Positions 1 through 10,390 of a DNA stretch of 64,000 nucleotides are shown piece by piece (position 1 is the stretch's first letter; each line of letters begins with the position of its first letter). The stretch spans positions 1 through 64,000 of the forward strand of contig MPMN01000003.1 of the NCBI GenBank assembly GCA_002238525.1, given 5' to 3'. The DNA is from Flavobacteriaceae bacterium bin25 (GTDB taxonomy: Bacteria > Bacteroidota > Bacteroidia > Flavobacteriales > Flavobacteriaceae). The notes under the pieces were generated by a model. The model did no database searches. It was given only the letters and a program-made list of their open reading frames with translations, and had not been told where the DNA came from. The position numbers and the translations under genes are program-made.

Positions 1-3000
1 AGTACAGGCTATCAAATACAATCATGGGGAGGAACTTGTGGCACTTTCGAGAAAACAACAAATCCTATTTCCATTACCGCTACCAAAGACTGTTCTATCA
101 GTGTGGTCTTTGAAAAGGTATCCTATACGATCACCACAACGGCAGGTACAGGTGGAACTATCACTGAAAATCAATCTGTAAAACATGGAGAATCGGTAAG
201 CATTACCGCTACACCAAGTACAGGCTATCAAATAAGTGGGTGGGCTGGATCATGTGGAAGCTTTACTCAATCAATCAATCCTGCAACCTTCACCGCAACC
301 AAAGATTGTTCTATTAGTGTAGAATTTGAAAAGGTATCCTATACCATCACCACAACGGCAGGCACTGGGGGAACCATCACCGATAATCAATCTGCAAAAC
401 ATGGAGAATCAGTAAGCATTACCGCTACACCAAGTATAGGCTATCAAATAAGTGGATGGACTGGATCATGTGGGACATTTAGTCAATCAACCAATCCTGC
501 ATCTTTCACAGCAACCAAAGACTGTTCTATCAGTGTGGCCTTTGAAAAGGTATCCTATATCATTTCCACAACGGCAGGTACAGGTGGATCTATCGCCGGA
601 AATCAATCTGCAAAACATGGAGAATCTGTAAATATCACTGCTACACCAAATATAGGTTATCGAATAGAATCATGGGGAGGAACTTGTGGCACTTTTGAGA
701 AATCAACCAATCCTGCAACCTTCACAGCAACCAAAGATTGTTCTATCAGTGTAGAATTTGAAAAGGTTTCCTATACCATCACTACAAATGCAGGAACTGG
801 TGGAACCATCACTGAAAATCAATCCGTGAAACATGGAGAATCGGTAAGCATCTCCGCTACACCAAGTACAGGCTATCAAATAAGTGGATGGACTGGATCA
901 TGTGGAAGCTTTACTAAATCCACCAATCCTGCAACCTTCACAGCAACCAAAGACTGTTCTATCAGTGTAGAATTTGAAAAGGTTTCCTATACCATCACTA
1001 CAAATGCAGGAACTGGTGGATCTATCACTGAAAATCAATCCGTGAAACATGGAGAATCGGTAAGCATCACCGCTACACCCAATACAGGCTATCAAATAAG
1101 TGGATGGACTGGATCATGTGGAAGCTTTACTAAATCAACCAATCCTGCAACCTTCACAGCTACCAAAGATTGTTCTATCAGTGTGGCCTTTGAAAAGGTA
1201 TCCTATAACATCACCACAACGGCAGGTACTGGTGGAACCATCACCGAAAATCAATCTGTAAAACACGGTGAATCGGTAAGCATCACTGCTACACCCAATA
1301 CAGGTTATCAAATAGAATCGTGGGGAGGAACTTGTGGCACTTTCGAAAAAACAACCAATCCAGCCAGATTTAATGCATCCAAGAGTTGTTCTATCAGTGT
1401 GACCTTTGAAAAGGTATCCTATACCATTACCACAACGGCAGGCACAGGTGGAACCATCACTGGAAATCAATCTGCAAAACATGAAGAATCGGTAAGCATC
1501 ACTGCTACACCCAATACAGGTTATCGAATAAGTGGATGGACTGGATCATGTGGAAGCTTTACTAAATCAACCAATCCTACAACCTTCACAGCTACCAAAG
1601 ATTGTTCTATCAGTGTGGCCTTTGAAAAGGTATCCTATACCATCACTACAAATGCAGGAACTGGTGGATCTATCACTGGAGATCAATCTGCAAAACATGG
1701 AGAATCAGTAAGCATCACTGCTACACCCTATACAAGCTATCAAATAAGTGGATGGACTGGATCATGTGGAACATTTAGTCAATCAACCAATCCTGCAACC
1801 TTCACAGCAACCAAAGATTGTTCTATCAGCGTGGCCTTTGAAAAGGTATCCTATACCATCACTACAAATGCAGGAACTGGTGGATCTATCACTGAAAATC
1901 AATCCGTGAAACATGGAGAATCGGTAAGCATCACCGCTACACCAAGTATAGGCTATCAAATAAGTGGATGGACTGGATCATGTGGAACATTTAGTCAATC
2001 AACCAATCCTGCAACCTTCACAGCAACTAAAGATTGTTCTATCAGTGTAGAATTTGAAAAGGTTTCCTATACCATTACCACAACTGCAGGTACAGGTGGA
2101 ACCATCACCGACAACCAATCTGTGAAACATGGAGAATCGGTAAGCATCACTGCTACACCCAATATAGGCTATCAAATACAATCATGGGGAGGAACTTGTG
2201 GCACTTTCGAGAAAACAGCCAATCCTATTTCCATTACCTCAACCAAAGATTGTTCTATCACTGTAGCCTTTGAAAAGGTATCCTATACCATCACCACAAC
2301 TGCAGGTACAGGTGGAACTATCACTGCAAATCAATCTGCAAAACACGGTGAATCGGTAAGCATCACCGCTACACCCAATACAGGTTATCGAATAGGATCA
2401 TGGGGAGGAACCTGTGGCACTTTCGAGAAAACAGCCAATCCTGCAACCTTCACAGCTACCAAAGACTGTTCTATCAGTGTGACCTTTGAAAAGGTATCCT
2501 ATACGATTTCCACAACTGCAGGTACAGGTGGAACCATCACTAGAAATCAATCTGTAAAACATGGAGAATCAGTAAGCATCACCGCTACACCCAATATAGG
2601 CTATCAAATACAATCATGGGGAGGAACCTGTGGCACTTTCGAGAAAACAACCAATCCTATTTCCATTACCCCAACCAAAGATTGTTCTATCACTGTAGCA
2701 TTTGAAAAGGTATCCTATACCATTACCACAACTGCAGGTACAGGTGGAACCATCACCGACAACCAATCCGTGAAACACGGTGAATCTGTAAGCATCGCCG
2801 CTACACCAAGTACAGGCTATCAAATACAATCATGGGGAGGAACCTGTGGCACTTTCGAGAAAATAATCAATCCAGCTACCTTTACTGCAACCAAAAGTTG
2901 TTCAATCAGTGTAACCTTTGAAAAGAAATCCTATACCATTACCACAACGGCAGGTACAGGTGGATCTATCACCGGAAATCAATCTGTAAAACATGGAGAA

Positions 3001-4647
3001 TCGGTAAGCATCACTGCTACACCTAGTGCGGGTTATCAAATTGAATCATGGTCAGGAACCTGTGGCTCTTATACCAAGAGTACCAACCCTGCATCCTTCA
3101 CAGCAACCAAAGACTGTTTTATCAGTGTAGAATTTGAAAAGGTTTCCTATACCATCACTACAAATGCAGGAACTGGTGGATCTATCACTGAAAATCAATC
3201 CGTGAAACATGGAGAATCGGTAAGCATCACCGCTACACCAAGTATAGGCTATCAAATAAGTGGGTGGGCTGGATCATGTGGGACATTTAGTCAACCAACC
3301 AATCCTGCAACCTTCACAGCAACCAAAGACTGTTCTATCAGTGTAGAATTTGAAAAGGTTTCCTATACCATCACTACCACTGTTTCAACAGGAGGGGAAA
3401 TAACAGATACACATGAAATTGAACATGGAACAACTTCAACAATTGTTGTTACTATAAATCAAGGCTACCAGTTGAGCGAGTGGACCGGAAATTGCGGAAC
3501 CTTTAGCAAAGAAAATTTGGAAGTAAGCTTTACGGCATCTAAAGATTGTACTATTAACGCAGTCTTAAATCAAGAACCAGAGGACGATAACACAAAACAA
3601 GTACAAAATCCAATAGAACTTGATGATAATGGAGTCACAGTAAAAGTTGACTCAAGCTATTCGATAACAGAGAGTGTGGGACAGACAGGATGGATTGATT
3701 ATCAAGACGATAGAGGAAGAGTGGAGTATTTAATCGTTGATATAAATATGCTTAAAAAACGAATCAGTGAAGGCATTAGTGTAGAAAATGTTTGTACAAC
3801 ATTCGTCACAGATATGTTTTTATTGTTTTCTGAAAAAAATTCATTTAACGAGGATATTAGCTCGTGGGATGTAAGTAATGTAACCAATATGTCTCTAATG
3901 TTTAAGAATGCTAGTTCATTTAATCAAGATATAAGTTATTGGGATGTAAGTAGTGTAACCAATATGAAAGCTCTTTTCTCAAATGCCAGCTCATTTAATC
4001 AAAATATAGGCTCTTGGAATGTGAGCAGTGTAACCAATATGAATTCAATGTTTTCAAATGCCAGCTCATTCAACCAAGATATCGGAGAATGGGATGTTAG
4101 TGCTGTTACAGATTTATCTTTTATGTTTCAAGGGACTACTATATTCAACCAAGATATCGGAGAATGGGATGTAGATAAAGTAACTTTAATGTCTGGAATG
4201 TTCTTCGGAGCCACTTCATTTAATCAAGATATAGAAAATTGGGATGTTAGTCAAGTGACAGATATGTCCTATATGTTTCAGGTAGCCTCATCATTTAATC
4301 AAGAACTTGATTCTTGGGACGTGAGCAATGTCCGGAATATGAAACAAATGTTCAATTCAGCTTCCAATTTTAACCAAGATATCAGTTCCTGGGATGTAGG
4401 AAATGTAATAAATATGAATGCTATGCTTCAAAGGGCAACCTCATTCAATCAAGATATCAGTTCCTGGGATGTAAGTAATGTCAGAAATATGTCCTTTATG
4501 CTCGCCGGTGCTTCAGCATTCAAACAAGACCTAAGCGGATGGAATGTAGGCAAGGTTGATAAGTGTTTTGGGTTCTCAAGAATTCAATGGTTCATTTCCG
4601 ATCCGGCGAAATTACCTCCATTCAGCGGATGTATGTCTAACAAATAA
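1..4647 (+). CDS. Giant BspA-like repeat surface protein, 3' part (5' end outside window)
   Basis: The reading frame is open from base 1, so the true start, and any signal peptide, lies left of the window; the GTG at 103 is only an internal codon. The visible 1,548 codons hold first about 16.5 copies of a 72-residue beta-rich module (key residues: SYTITT near the start, GY-x-I-x-x-W, then two cysteines in CG[ST]F and KDCSI), resembling the divergent InlB B-repeat (Flg_new_2) family. A unique linker follows (about 3568-3840), then about nine 25-residue BspA/DUF285 repeats ([20 protein letters not shown] pattern). The end has a Cys in WNVGKVDKC and a PPFSGC motif matching the other lipoproteins here. 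Likely an extended surface-exposed adhesin-type protein; the function is inferred only from architecture. Confidence 0.85.
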   Translation, partial: STGYQIQSWGGTCGTFEKTTNPISITATKDCSISVVFEKVSYTITTTAGTGGTITENQSVKHGESVSITATPSTGYQISGWAGSCGSFTQSINPATFTATKDCSISVEFEKVSYTITTTAGTGGTITDNQSAKHGESVSITATPSIGYQISGWTGSCGTFSQSTNPASFTATKDCSISVAFEKVSYIISTTAGTGGSIAGNQSAKHGESVNITATPNIGYRIESWGGTCGTFEKSTNPATFTATKDCSISVEFEKVSYTITTNAGTGGTITENQSVKHGESVSISATPSTGYQISGWTGSCGSFTKSTNPATFTATKDCSISVEFEKVSYTITTNAGTGGSITENQSVKHGESVSITATPNTGYQISGWTGSCGSFTKSTNPATFTATKDCSISVAFEKVSYNITTTAGTGGTITENQSVKHGESVSITATPNTGYQIESWGGTCGTFEKTTNPARFNASKSCSISVTFEKVSYTITTTAGTGGTITGNQSAKHEESVSITATPNTGYRISGWTGSCGSFTKSTNPTTFTATKDCSISVAFEKVSYTITTNAGTGGSITGDQSAKHGESVSITATPYTSYQISGWTGSCGTFSQSTNPATFTATKDCSISVAFEKVSYTITTNAGTGGSITENQSVKHGESVSITATPSIGYQISGWTGSCGTFSQSTNPATFTATKDCSISVEFEKVSYTITTTAGTGGTITDNQSVKHGESVSITATPNIGYQIQSWGGTCGTFEKTANPISITSTKDCSITVAFEKVSYTITTTAGTGGTITANQSAKHGESVSITATPNTGYRIGSWGGTCGTFEKTANPATFTATKDCSISVTFEKVSYTISTTAGTGGTITRNQSVKHGESVSITATPNIGYQIQSWGGTCGTFEKTTNPISITPTKDCSITVAFEKVSYTITTTAGTGGTITDNQSVKHGESVSIAATPSTGYQIQSWGGTCGTFEKIINPATFTATKSCSISVTFEKKSYTITTTAGTGGSITGNQSVKHGESVSITATPSAGYQIESWSGTCGSYTKSTNPASFTATKDCFISVEFEKVSYTITTNAGTGGSITENQSVKHGESVSITATPSIGYQISGWAGSCGTFSQPTNPATFTATKDCSISVEFEKVSYTITTTVSTGGEITDTHEIEHGTTSTIVVTINQGYQLSEWTGNCGTFSKENLEVSFTASKDCTINAVLNQEPEDDNTKQVQNPIELDDNGVTVKVDSSYSITESVGQTGWIDYQDDRGRVEYLIVDINMLKKRISEGISVENVCTTFVTDMFLLFSEKNSFNEDISSWDVSNVTNMSLMFKNASSFNQDISYWDVSSVTNMKALFSNASSFNQNIGSWNVSSVTNMNSMFSNASSFNQDIGEWDVSAVTDLSFMFQGTTIFNQDIGEWDVDKVTLMSGMFFGATSFNQDIENWDVSQVTDMSYMFQVASSFNQELDSWDVSNVRNMKQMFNSASNFNQDISSWDVGNVINMNAMLQRATSFNQDISSWDVSNVRNMSFMLAGASAFKQDLSGWNVGKVDKCFGFSRIQWFISDPAKLPPFSGCMSNK
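112..3567 (+). repeat. 216-bp tandem coding repeat array, 16 in-phase units
   Basis: Units begin at 112 + 216n (for example 112, 328 and 3352) and each encodes a 72-residue module starting EKVSY. Fifteen units are nearly identical at DNA level, with short alternative cassettes shuffled between them (ISGWTGSCG versus [14 protein letters not shown] versus TTNAG). The sixteenth is clearly diverged ([12 protein letters not shown]). Another partial unit runs off the left edge. The exact period and patchwork of variants point to recent expansion and gene conversion. Confidence 0.93.
3844..4575 (+). repeat. 75-bp BspA/DUF285 repeat array (about 9 units)
   Basis: Consecutive 25-codon units each start FN[QE]D, continue with [10 protein letters not shown] and end MF. 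This is the Pfam DUF285 (Mycoplasma/BspA-like) surface repeat pattern. The units are more diverged in DNA than the upstream 216-bp units. Confidence 0.85.
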
Positions 4648-4977
4648 ATCACCAAACGAGTATATAACTTAGATATTGTTTTAAAACTATTGAGAAAATA
4701 AGTTGCATATCATTAAAGAACACTACCCTACCTTTGGGGCCACTTTCAACCCCCCTTCCTATATCTATATATGGATGGCTGTTGTTCTTTAGATATGGTT
4801 TTTCTTCTGATTCTTTTCCTTTGTCTATGAATTCATTGTGAATATTTCAGAACATATGAAGGAAATTGACCATACCCGCAATTCGAAAAACTTAGATTGT
4901 TAATCCCCATCTTGAAAAATCTGAACCACTTTAATCACTAATCATCTGTTTGTTGATAAATTTTGAAAATATAATAA
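4648..4977. other. Intergenic region, nothing recognised
   Basis: AT-rich spacer between the repeat-protein gene and the SemiSWEET gene. It contains a C6 run near 4750 but no open frame, clear hairpin terminator or promoter that I can support. Confidence 0.5.
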
Positions 4978-5250
4978 GTGTTTGACTATTACATAGAAGG
5001 TATTGGGGTTATTGCAGCTATTTTGACGACCTCAGCATTTGTACCCCAAGCATACAAAATATATAAAGGTGGTATTTCTGATGGAGTCTCCTTAACGATG
5101 TATTTTGTGATGTTGATCGGCGTAGCATTTTGGCTTGTTTACGGCATCCTAATTAATAAATTCGCCATCATACTTGCCAATACAGTTACACTAGTCTTGC
5201 AAATTCTTATAATTTATTTCAAATTAAACCACAGAAATAAAACTGAGTAA
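4978..5250 (+). CDS. SemiSWEET-type sugar transporter (PQ-loop/MtN3 family)
   Basis: A 90-residue protein with three predicted membrane helices: roughly residues 8-26, 38-58 and 63-83. It has the FVPQ (PQ-loop) signature at the end of helix 1. Bacterial SemiSWEETs of this size form homodimers that carry sugars across the inner membrane. The start is a GTG preceded by an in-frame TAA; no upstream ATG fits. It stands alone between the repeat-protein gene and the convergent hemD. The substrate cannot be read from the sequence. Confidence 0.85.
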   Translation: MFDYYIEGIGVIAAILTTSAFVPQAYKIYKGGISDGVSLTMYFVMLIGVAFWLVYGILINKFAIILANTVTLVLQILIIYFKLNHRNKTE

Positions 5251-5337
5251 ACAAAAAAGTTTCGCTGCTCCAAAAAAATAATTATAAATCAAAAGGTAAA
5301 ATTATTCTCCAACACATTGATTGGAAACAATTGTGGA

Positions 5338-6090
5338 TTAGCCCATTGATTGAATATACTTGTCAATAGCCATGGTCATTGATGGACAGTCAGAAGTTGG
5401 TGCTTTGACGTCTACTCGCAAGTTGTGGTCAAGTGCGGCCTGGACAGTAGAAGATCCAAAAACAGCAATGACCGTATCGTTTTGCTTGAAATCAGGAAAA
5501 TTTTTGAATAAAGAAAATATACCAGCAGGAGAATAAAATACAAGAATATCATAATATACATTTTTCAAATCAGATAAATCAGAAGCGACTGTCCTGTAGA
5601 GAATGATTCTCTTCCAATTAATCCCTATTGAGTTCAAAAAATCAATCGTCTTCGGATTAAGCGAATCTGAAGAAGGTAATAAAAATTTTTCGTCTGAATA
5701 TTTACTAAAATGTTCAGCTAAATCCTCTATTGATCGTTCCCCGACACAAACCCTACGTTTGCGATATACAGCAAATTGATGGAGGTATTGTCCAACTGCT
5801 TTAGACTGACAGAAATATTTTAACGTTGGCGGAACTTTATAATGAGCATCTTCACAAGTTTTGAAAAAATAATCCACTGCATTTCGAGAAGTGAAAATGA
5901 TATTTGGAAAATGCTGAATAGTAATTCTCTGACGTCTAACTTCTTGAGGGGGCAAACCATCTACATGCACAAAAGGCCGAAAGTCCATCTTCAACTTGTG
6001 CTTCTGTTTTAAAGTATTATAAGGTGTATTCTCTGAGGCCGACCGAGGTTGGGAAACCAAAACCGACCTGATTGATGTCTTCACATTCAT
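5338..6090 (-). CDS. hemD: Uroporphyrinogen-III synthase
   Basis: HemD cyclises hydroxymethylbilane to uroporphyrinogen III in heme/siroheme synthesis in the cytoplasm. The protein has the weakly conserved HemD fold, recognisable from VLVSQPRS near the start, DFRPF, IIFTSRNAVDYFF (about residue 65), a central LLPSSDS and FGSSTVQAA near the C-terminus, all typical of Bacteroidota HemD. I chose the ATG at 6090 (MNVKTSIRSVLV) because family members start just before this strand. A longer form from 6120 would overlap the upstream gene by 20 bases. It follows the DUF4271 gene, a pairing common in this phylum. Confidence 0.85.
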   Translation of the reverse strand: MNVKTSIRSVLVSQPRSASENTPYNTLKQKHKLKMDFRPFVHVDGLPPQEVRRQRITIQHFPNIIFTSRNAVDYFFKTCEDAHYKVPPTLKYFCQSKAVGQYLHQFAVYRKRRVCVGERSIEDLAEHFSKYSDEKFLLPSSDSLNPKTIDFLNSIGINWKRIILYRTVASDLSDLKNVYYDILVFYSPAGIFSLFKNFPDFKQNDTVIAVFGSSTVQAALDHNLRVDVKAPTSDCPSMTMAIDKYIQSMG

Positions 6091-6100
6091 ACGGCAATCT

Positions 6101-6781
6101 TCATATAAGCACGGGGACAATAGAAAACCTATAGACCCAATACCAAGGCAATAATCTCAGCGCGCAAAGGTAGAAAATTATTTGGAAATTATTAATCTGC
6201 TTTTCTTTCGTTAATTTTACTAGGATATAGGTTTCATTAAACCACCACAATAAAAGGAGTACTCCTCCACAGATTATCAAAAAATAAAAATGCCGTATGG
6301 TAGTGTAATAAATTAAAATTACAATACCTAATACCCCAAATATCGGAAAATGAATCGGTATCCTTTGATTTATGTAGTAGTGCAGTAGATCTGTCTTGGT
6401 AAATATCTTCGCCAAGAGAATGCTCAGTAAATGTCTTATAATCAAACTCACACTTATTGTTAATAATAGAGACAAAAACAGATAGACAGAAGGTAAAGAC
6501 GAATTTGATGAGAAATTAGCGATTACAACACTGATAAAAAGACTTCCTGATACGACCAAAAACATAAAGACTAGTACATGAGGTAAGGTAAAATATGAGT
6601 TGGTTTTAGGTATCAATTGACTCTGAACTCTCAATACCTTTGGCAATCTTAAAAAATCAAAAACAGTTAAACCTATTCCAGGAATAAGTCGATTAAGCAA
6701 ATTGCTCAATAACAGTAGAGATAATATGACTAAAGGGATTAAATCAGTACTCTCTCCTCTTGATAATAGAACTTCAATCAC
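6101..6781 (-). CDS. DUF4271 integral membrane protein
   Basis: A 226-residue polytopic protein with about six hydrophobic helices. Its tail, YLCALRLLPWYWV, resembles the end of DUF4271 proteins. That family is restricted to Bacteroidota and usually sits directly upstream of hemD, as here. The function is unknown; a role in membrane biology linked to heme synthesis is only a guess from gene order. It is divergent from the glycosyltransferase gene at 6850. Confidence 0.75.
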   Translation of the reverse strand: MIEVLLSRGESTDLIPLVILSLLLLSNLLNRLIPGIGLTVFDFLRLPKVLRVQSQLIPKTNSYFTLPHVLVFMFLVVSGSLFISVVIANFSSNSSLPSVYLFLSLLLTISVSLIIRHLLSILLAKIFTKTDLLHYYINQRIPIHFPIFGVLGIVILIYYTTIRHFYFLIICGGVLLLLWWFNETYILVKLTKEKQINNFQIIFYLCALRLLPWYWVYRFSIVPVLI

Positions 6782-6849
6782 TATTTCTGAATCAATTATT
6801 GATTGGTAAAATTACAATTGATACCGCTATTATTAGTTTTGTTATCAAA

Positions 6850-7566
6850 ATGTCTCAAGTACTAGTTATCATCCCAACTTATAATGAATCTGATAATATT
6901 AAGGCCATTATTGATTCTCTTTTATCCTTAGAATTGGCTTGTGACCTATTGATAGTTGACGATAATTCTCCCGATGGAACTGCCGACATAGTCCGAACAT
7001 TTTCACATAATTCTGATAAAGTTCACCTGCTTCTACGAGACAAAAAACAAGGTATAGGTAAAGCCTACCAAGACGGTTTTTTTTGGGCTTTAAATAAAGA
7101 ATACCTATTTGTATTTCAAATGGATGCAGATTTTTCACATAACCCAAAAGAAATACCTAAGATGTATAATCTGCTTGTCAATAAATGTGATGTAGTAGTC
7201 GGATCTCGCTATGCAAAGGGAATTAGCGTTGTCAACTGGCCCTTGGGTAGAATCATCTTATCATTGTTTGCATCTATGTATGTTAGGAGTTTATTGGATT
7301 TAAAAGTTAAAGATCCCACTTCTGGATTTGTTGGATATAAAAAAGAGGTGTTGTCTCATTTGGCTATCAGAGAAATAAAATTTGTGGGATATACTTATCA
7401 AATTGAAATGAAATACAGATCTCACTTAAAGGGCTTTAGTATTCTGGAACATCCAATAATTTTTATTAATAGAGAATATGGAAAATCCAAAATGAACTAT
7501 AAAATTATTCGGGAAGCCATTTTTGGTGTCCCTTATCTTCGTCTATATAAATCAAAATTTAAGTGA
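6850..7566 (+). CDS. Family 2 glycosyltransferase, polyprenyl-phosphate mannosyltransferase-like (DPM1 type)
   Basis: The protein begins MSQVLVIIPTYNESDNI with the GT-A nucleotide-sugar fold: LIVDDNSPDGT (residues about 34-44), FQMDADFSHNP (DxD-like metal site) and DPTSGFVGYKKEVL. It has no C-terminal membrane anchor, so it resembles soluble single-domain dolichol/undecaprenyl-phosphate mannose synthases. The frame extends upstream to 6760, but the ATG at 6850 fits the family N-terminus and avoids overlap with the divergent gene. It overlaps the GTG start of pyrC by 4 bases (GTGA), so the two are likely cotranscribed. Confidence 0.85.
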   Translation: MSQVLVIIPTYNESDNIKAIIDSLLSLELACDLLIVDDNSPDGTADIVRTFSHNSDKVHLLLRDKKQGIGKAYQDGFFWALNKEYLFVFQMDADFSHNPKEIPKMYNLLVNKCDVVVGSRYAKGISVVNWPLGRIILSLFASMYVRSLLDLKVKDPTSGFVGYKKEVLSHLAIREIKFVGYTYQIEMKYRSHLKGFSILEHPIIFINREYGKSKMNYKIIREAIFGVPYLRLYKSKFK

Positions 7567-8900
7567 AAACTACTCTTTTAAAAAACGCTACTATAGTGAA
7601 TGAAGAATCTAGTATAGAGTGCGATTTACTGATCAAAAATGAGCGTATAGAAAAAATCGAATCATCAATTCCATCATCAGATGCTTCCCAAATTTTCGAT
7701 CTTAGAGGGCTTCATCTTTTGCCTGGGCTAATTGATGACCAGGTTCATTTTCGTCAACCTGGTTATGAATATAAAGCAACTATTGAAACAGAATCTAAAG
7801 CAGCCTTGGCAGGGGGAATAACATCCTATCTAGAAATGCCTAATACAAAACCGCAAACCACAACTCTAAAAGCTTGGAATAACAAATATGAAATTGCTCG
7901 CAATAGTTCATATGCAAATTATGGGTTTATGTTTGGAGGAACCAACGATAATTTAGAGGAAATAAAGAGATTGGATTTCAAAAAGGTTCCGGCTCTAAAA
8001 TTATTCTTGGGGTCATCAACTGGAAATATGTTGATTGATAATCCTAACATTCTTAAAGAAATCTTTACCAATACACCAATACGAATAGCTCTTCATTGTG
8101 AAGACGAAAATACCATCAATCAAAATCTCATAAAGGCCATTGCCCTTTATGGGGACAATATACCCATAGGTATGCATCCAAAAATTCGAAGCAGTGAAGC
8201 TTGTTTGAAATCTACCCGAATGGCAGTAAAACTTGCTAAAGAAACCGGAGCAAAAATTCATATCTTTCATTTATCTACTGAAGATGAAACTGATTTTTTC
8301 ACCAACCAAATACCTCTGAGTCAAAAGCAAATTACCGCCGAGGTATGCTTGCACCACCTTTGGTTTTCAGATGATGATTATTCATCTAAAGGAACCTACA
8401 TCAAGTGGAATCCTGCAATCAAATCAACTGCAGATAAAAAGGCCCTTTGGAAAGCCCTGAATGATGATCGAATTGATGTTTTGGCCACAGATCATGCTCC
8501 TCATACAAAAGAAGAAAAGAAAAGACCTTACACAAGTGCCCCATCAGGGGGCCCGCTTGTTCAACATATGCTTCCGGGATTATTAACCTTTGCCCACAGA
8601 GGTTTAATCAGTATAGAAAAGATAGTTCGAAAAGCCGCTCACAATCCCGCTATATTATTCGATATAGCAGATAGAGGGTTTATCAGAGAAGGGTATTATG
8701 CCGATCTAGTAGCAGTTGATATAAAGAAAATATGGACGGTCAATTCAAATAATTTGCTTTATAAATGCCAATGGTCCCCTTTTGAAGGTGAACAATTCAC
8801 TGGTTGGGTAAAGTATACCTTTGTCAATGGTAATTTGGCTTATGATAATGGCCAAATCCTTGAAACAAAATCAGCAAAAAAATTAGAACTCAGCAGATAA
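7563..8900 (+). CDS. pyrC: Dihydroorotase
   Basis: A 445-residue amidohydrolase of the long dihydroorotase class, which interconverts carbamoyl-aspartate and dihydroorotate in pyrimidine synthesis. Visible motifs: LLPGLIDDQVHFRQPG (metal site), the lysine in ALKLFLGSSTG (likely carbamylated), IFHLST, and LATDHAPHT (catalytic Asp). The usual first His of the HxH metal pair is Gln here (DQVHF). As I recall this is common in Bacteroidota homologues, so I do not call it inactive. The GTG start overlaps the upstream stop, and a DUF4296 gene follows with a 1-base overlap. Confidence 0.9.
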   Translation: MKTTLLKNATIVNEESSIECDLLIKNERIEKIESSIPSSDASQIFDLRGLHLLPGLIDDQVHFRQPGYEYKATIETESKAALAGGITSYLEMPNTKPQTTTLKAWNNKYEIARNSSYANYGFMFGGTNDNLEEIKRLDFKKVPALKLFLGSSTGNMLIDNPNILKEIFTNTPIRIALHCEDENTINQNLIKAIALYGDNIPIGMHPKIRSSEACLKSTRMAVKLAKETGAKIHIFHLSTEDETDFFTNQIPLSQKQITAEVCLHHLWFSDDDYSSKGTYIKWNPAIKSTADKKALWKALNDDRIDVLATDHAPHTKEEKKRPYTSAPSGGPLVQHMLPGLLTFAHRGLISIEKIVRKAAHNPAILFDIADRGFIREGYYADLVAVDIKKIWTVNSNNLLYKCQWSPFEGEQFTGWVKYTFVNGNLAYDNGQILETKSAKKLELSR

Positions 8901-9268
8901 TGAATAGATTCGTCAAGTCAATTCCTATTGCATTGATTTTTGTCTCTTGGAATTGTGAAATGTTTTACTCTTCCCCTCGTCCTAATAATCTCATTTCTGA
9001 GGAAGTTATGACTGAAATATTATTTGATGTGGCCATAATGGATGGTATCAGAGGGACTATATCACTAAACGAAACCTTTGAAGACGCTTTTAATCATTCC
9101 TACATTTATACCAAGTACGATATCGACAGTATGCAACTAGTGGATTCAGAAAAATACTACACTTCAAATCCCAAAAAGTACCTCAGGATACATCAAGAGG
9201 TCATCTTTAGACTTGAAATGGCGGAGGATTCTTTAGAAATCGAGGATATGAATCAAAGGACCGAATAA
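8900..9268 (+). CDS. DUF4296 family protein, possible lipoprotein
   Basis: A 122-residue protein with a short hydrophobic N-terminus ending in WNC, a poor match to a lipobox, followed by NLISEEVMTEILFDVAIMDG. This last stretch is characteristic of DUF4296 proteins, which are found in Bacteroidota and commonly encoded next to dihydroorotase. The start overlaps the pyrC stop as TAATG, indicating translational coupling. The function is unknown, and the lipid attachment is uncertain because the residues before Cys are atypical. Confidence 0.7.
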   Translation: MNRFVKSIPIALIFVSWNCEMFYSSPRPNNLISEEVMTEILFDVAIMDGIRGTISLNETFEDAFNHSYIYTKYDIDSMQLVDSEKYYTSNPKKYLRIHQEVIFRLEMAEDSLEIEDMNQRTE

Positions 9269-9340
9269 TTGATTCTTACATTTTTGAACGAAATAAATCA
9301 ATCAGATCAATCGTAATGTGGTTCTGTATTCTCAAATGTT

Positions 9341-10333
9341 TTATTCTTTGTCTTTGAATTGACGCAAAATTTCTTCTAATGAGGTGTAGAAAAAATCAGT
9401 CATTTTTTTGATTTCGGATCCATCGTAGTAAATCTCGCTACTCGCAGATTTGTAATTGATACCACTAAAAAAAGAAATTCCAAAAAGCCGTGTGAGTTGA
9501 TCTATTAAGGTCAATATTTTCCAATGATAAAATCCTATTTTGAAAGTAGGCGCTTTTTTGCCATAAAGAGCATTTACTTTGGCAACAAATTCTTTGATCA
9601 GCAGGTTATGACTAACCAAAATCCATCGGTTTTGTTTTATTTCTAAATTCATCAACAAATCAATGGCACGACATAAATCTTGAATTCCTATTACTGAAAT
9701 TGTCCCTTTTGTGTAAAAACGACCAAGTTTTTTGATTTGATTCATCAGCCTTCCTGAACTGCTGGAAATAAATGAAGGACTAATCACAACACCGGGATAG
9801 ACAATCTCAATATCAATACCCCCTTGTTTGGCTCGCCATATTTCTAGTTCTGCTAGGTGTTTTGACAATCCATAGTAGGAAAGAAATTTTGGATTATTTG
9901 AGTTAGATATATCTATGATTTGCGTTTGGGATTCAATACTTCCCAATGCAGCAATTGAACTTATGTAAAAAATTTTCTTAATCCCATTTGAAATAGCAAG
10001 ATTGACCAAATTAGAGGTTCCCACAACATTATTTTTATACAGTCTGTTTTTGTCTCTCCTGTAAAATGAAATCAAAGAAGCACAATGATAAATTCTGGAA
10101 ATTCCTTCTAACGACTTATCCAAGTCAGCCAAATGCAATAAATCAGCTTTTCTCCATTTGATTTTATTAAAATTTTTTGGATGATTCTGATCTTTTGAAG
10201 CAAAAAAATCTTCAACCTTGTCTCTCTTTGAATCAGACCGGTACAATCCGCAAACGTTTTTGTCCGACTTTTCGGTCAGTCTGTATAATAAATTAGAGCC
10301 AACCAAACCAGTAGCCCCAGTCACCATATCCAT
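9341..10333 (-). CDS. NAD-dependent epimerase/dehydratase-like (extended SDR)
   Basis: The N-terminal Rossmann motif VTGATGLVGSNLL starts at residue 4. IYHCASLISF, ISSIAALGS and the catalytic-type YYGLSKHLAE (YxxxK) follow in the order expected of an extended short-chain dehydrogenase. The 330-residue length fits. The closest functional classes are nucleoside-diphosphate-sugar epimerases and dihydroflavonol-4-reductase-like proteins; the substrate is not readable. It is transcribed divergently from tyrS, sharing a 57-base spacer. Confidence 0.8.
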   Translation of the reverse strand: MDMVTGATGLVGSNLLYRLTEKSDKNVCGLYRSDSKRDKVEDFFASKDQNHPKNFNKIKWRKADLLHLADLDKSLEGISRIYHCASLISFYRRDKNRLYKNNVVGTSNLVNLAISNGIKKIFYISSIAALGSIESQTQIIDISNSNNPKFLSYYGLSKHLAELEIWRAKQGGIDIEIVYPGVVISPSFISSSSGRLMNQIKKLGRFYTKGTISVIGIQDLCRAIDLLMNLEIKQNRWILVSHNLLIKEFVAKVNALYGKKAPTFKIGFYHWKILTLIDQLTRLFGISFFSGINYKSASSEIYYDGSEIKKMTDFFYTSLEEILRQFKDKE

Positions 10334-10367
10334 AACAAGGCAATGTAATTCTAATTTTGTTAAAGTT

Positions 10368-10375
10368 TATCTTTG
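10368..10375 (+). promoter_or_regulatory. Bacteroidota -7 box (TATCTTTG) for tyrS
   Basis: TATCTTTG matches the TAnnTTTG -7 consensus of the Bacteroidota primary sigma factor and lies 15 bases before the tyrS ATG. I see no convincing TTTG -33 element at the right spacing. A transcript from here would have a leader of only about 8-10 bases. Confidence 0.45.
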
Positions 10376-10390
10376 ACCACCAAAACATAA

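Noticed and set aside
103..105. GTG at 103 as the start of the giant repeat protein
   Set aside because: The same frame is open back to base 1 and encodes the end of another repeat unit ([14 protein letters not shown]), so the true start is outside the window.
898..3255. Several cysteine-rich open frames on the minus strand of the repeat array
   Set aside because: They recur only because the coding repeat is periodic; they are antisense shadows with no start context of their own.
1..3400. CRISPR-like array because of the regular 216-bp spacing
   Set aside because: Units are contiguous, in frame and coding, with no spacers between short repeats and no cas genes.
7563..8900. Dihydroorotase inactive because Gln replaces the first metal His
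   Set aside because: All other active-site motifs are intact and the substitution is, to my knowledge, common in Bacteroidota homologues.
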